The notes under the pieces: generated by a model | Told to the model about the DNA's origin: nothing | Database searches by the model: none | What the model saw: only the letters and a program-made list of their open reading frames with translations | Part shown: piece by piece, positions 4,845 through 5,328 of the stretch | Layout of the letters: each line of letters opens with the position of its first letter | How positions within the stretch are numbered: position 1 is the first letter of the stretch | DNA from: Candidatus Hecatellales archaeon B24 | Lineage (GTDB): Archaea > Thermoproteota > Bathyarchaeia > Hecatellales > Hecatellaceae | Assembly (NCBI GenBank): GCA_001593855.1 | Contig: LUCC01000062.1 | Span: forward strand, 1-5,328 | Length of the DNA: 5,328 nt | Reading direction: 5' to 3' | Translations under genes and position numbers: made by a program

Positions 4845-5328
4845 CCTGCCTTTCCCACGTATTTTTCGGTGAAAGATGCTTCCGCCTCCTCCAGCGGGAG
4901 AGGTTTCGGAGGAAGCTTAAACCCGTAGGCGCAGACCTCCGGAGGCGCTCCATACTCGCCCCTATCTCTAGCTACCTGAAGAGCTCTGATGACATCCAGC
5001 AGAATGTTCACGGCGTTGGGAGGGTCTACGCTTTGAAGAGTTACATCCAACCTGAAGCTGGAGCCTAAAACGCCTTTCCCCTCTATGTAGATATACGAAA
5101 CTCTTCGCCTGCCGAGGAAGTCTACGTAGTCGGTGGTGCCCGCCATCGTTGGGAAAGCATAGGTCAGCTCAGCCTTTAAGGCTTCTCCGATAAGGCTGCG
5201 TTTAGCCTCCTTCACACTTGTCCGAATGGTTGCCAGAGTGTCCAAGCCTCCTCCCACATCCAGCTCGTAGCTTTTAACCACCGTAAGCCCCCGCCTTGAC
5301 AGGAAACGTATTAAGCCTCTATGCAGAA
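4841..5328 (-). CDS. ino1: myo-Inositol-phosphate synthase, C-terminal part, cut by window edge
   Basis: This enzyme converts glucose 6-phosphate to 1L-myo-inositol 1-phosphate using NAD+, the first step toward inositol for archaeal phospholipids (archaetidylinositol) and, in some thermophiles, di-inositol phosphate. About 161 C-terminal residues are visible of a family usually near 360-400. Signatures: GLTVVKSYELDVGGGLDTL, a lysine-bearing segment (VKEAKRS) where the family has catalytic lysines, YVDFLGRRRVSYIYIEGKG, then DPPNAVNILLDVIRALQVARDRG, and a KLPPKPLPLEEA tail. The GTG at 5279-5281 is not the start: the frame stays open through the window edge and the residues before it (ending in RRGLTV) continue the family pattern. 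The 5' end, start and promoter lie outside. It converges on the LivF remnant, with the two stop codons overlapping by two bases. Confidence 0.9.
   Translation of the reverse strand, partial: LHRGLIRFLSRRGLTVVKSYELDVGGGLDTLATIRTSVKEAKRSLIGEALKAELTYAFPTMAGTTDYVDFLGRRRVSYIYIEGKGVLGSSFRLDVTLQSVDPPNAVNILLDVIRALQVARDRGEYGAPPEVCAYGFKLPPKPLPLEEAEASFTEKYVGKAG

Overview
The window looks archaeal and comes from an anaerobe. Intergenic spacers carry TATA-like boxes at archaeal promoter distance, Shine-Dalgarno matches are short and purine-rich, and four of the five forward-strand starts are GTG or TTG. The gene content (DUF39-type homocysteine synthesis, a UPF0280 protein, an archaeal-type radical SAM/TRAM protein, inositol phosphate synthase) fits methanogens and uncultured Thermoproteota such as Bathyarchaeia. 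The lineage is an inference and cannot be settled from this stretch.

Layout. Positions 1-303 hold no convincing gene but are rich in inverted repeats and contain a promoter just before a GTG-started hotdog-fold thioesterase (304-750). A 104-base gap with a TATA-like box placed for leaderless transcription leads to a radical SAM enzyme with a C-terminal TRAM-like domain (855-1871). A 97-base spacer with its own promoter and a leader hairpin then opens a tight three-gene operon: DUF39 plus a CBS pair (1969-3501), a NIL domain/two-cluster ferredoxin (3498-3893, ATGA overlap) and a UPF0280/ApbE-like protein (3910-4674, 16-base gap). These are the three protein families shown in Methanosarcina to support homocysteine synthesis from aspartate semialdehyde and sulfide. 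The operon is therefore best read as the sulfur-incorporation step toward homocysteine and methionine. The CBS pair is a likely sensor of S-adenosylmethionine or methylthioadenosine.

After the operon comes an unflagged remnant, 4686-4844. It is the last ~52 codons of a LivF-type branched-chain amino acid ABC ATPase, with no Walker A, signature or Walker B part and no start. Its stop codon interlocks with that of a convergent gene on the minus strand, the C-terminal ~161 residues of myo-inositol-phosphate synthase (4841-5328), which runs off the right edge.

The homocysteine operon is a known system in an unusually compact form. The less explained items are the radical SAM/TRAM protein, the LivF remnant, the leader structure in front of the homocysteine operon, and a four-segment set of mutually exclusive stems at 108-157.
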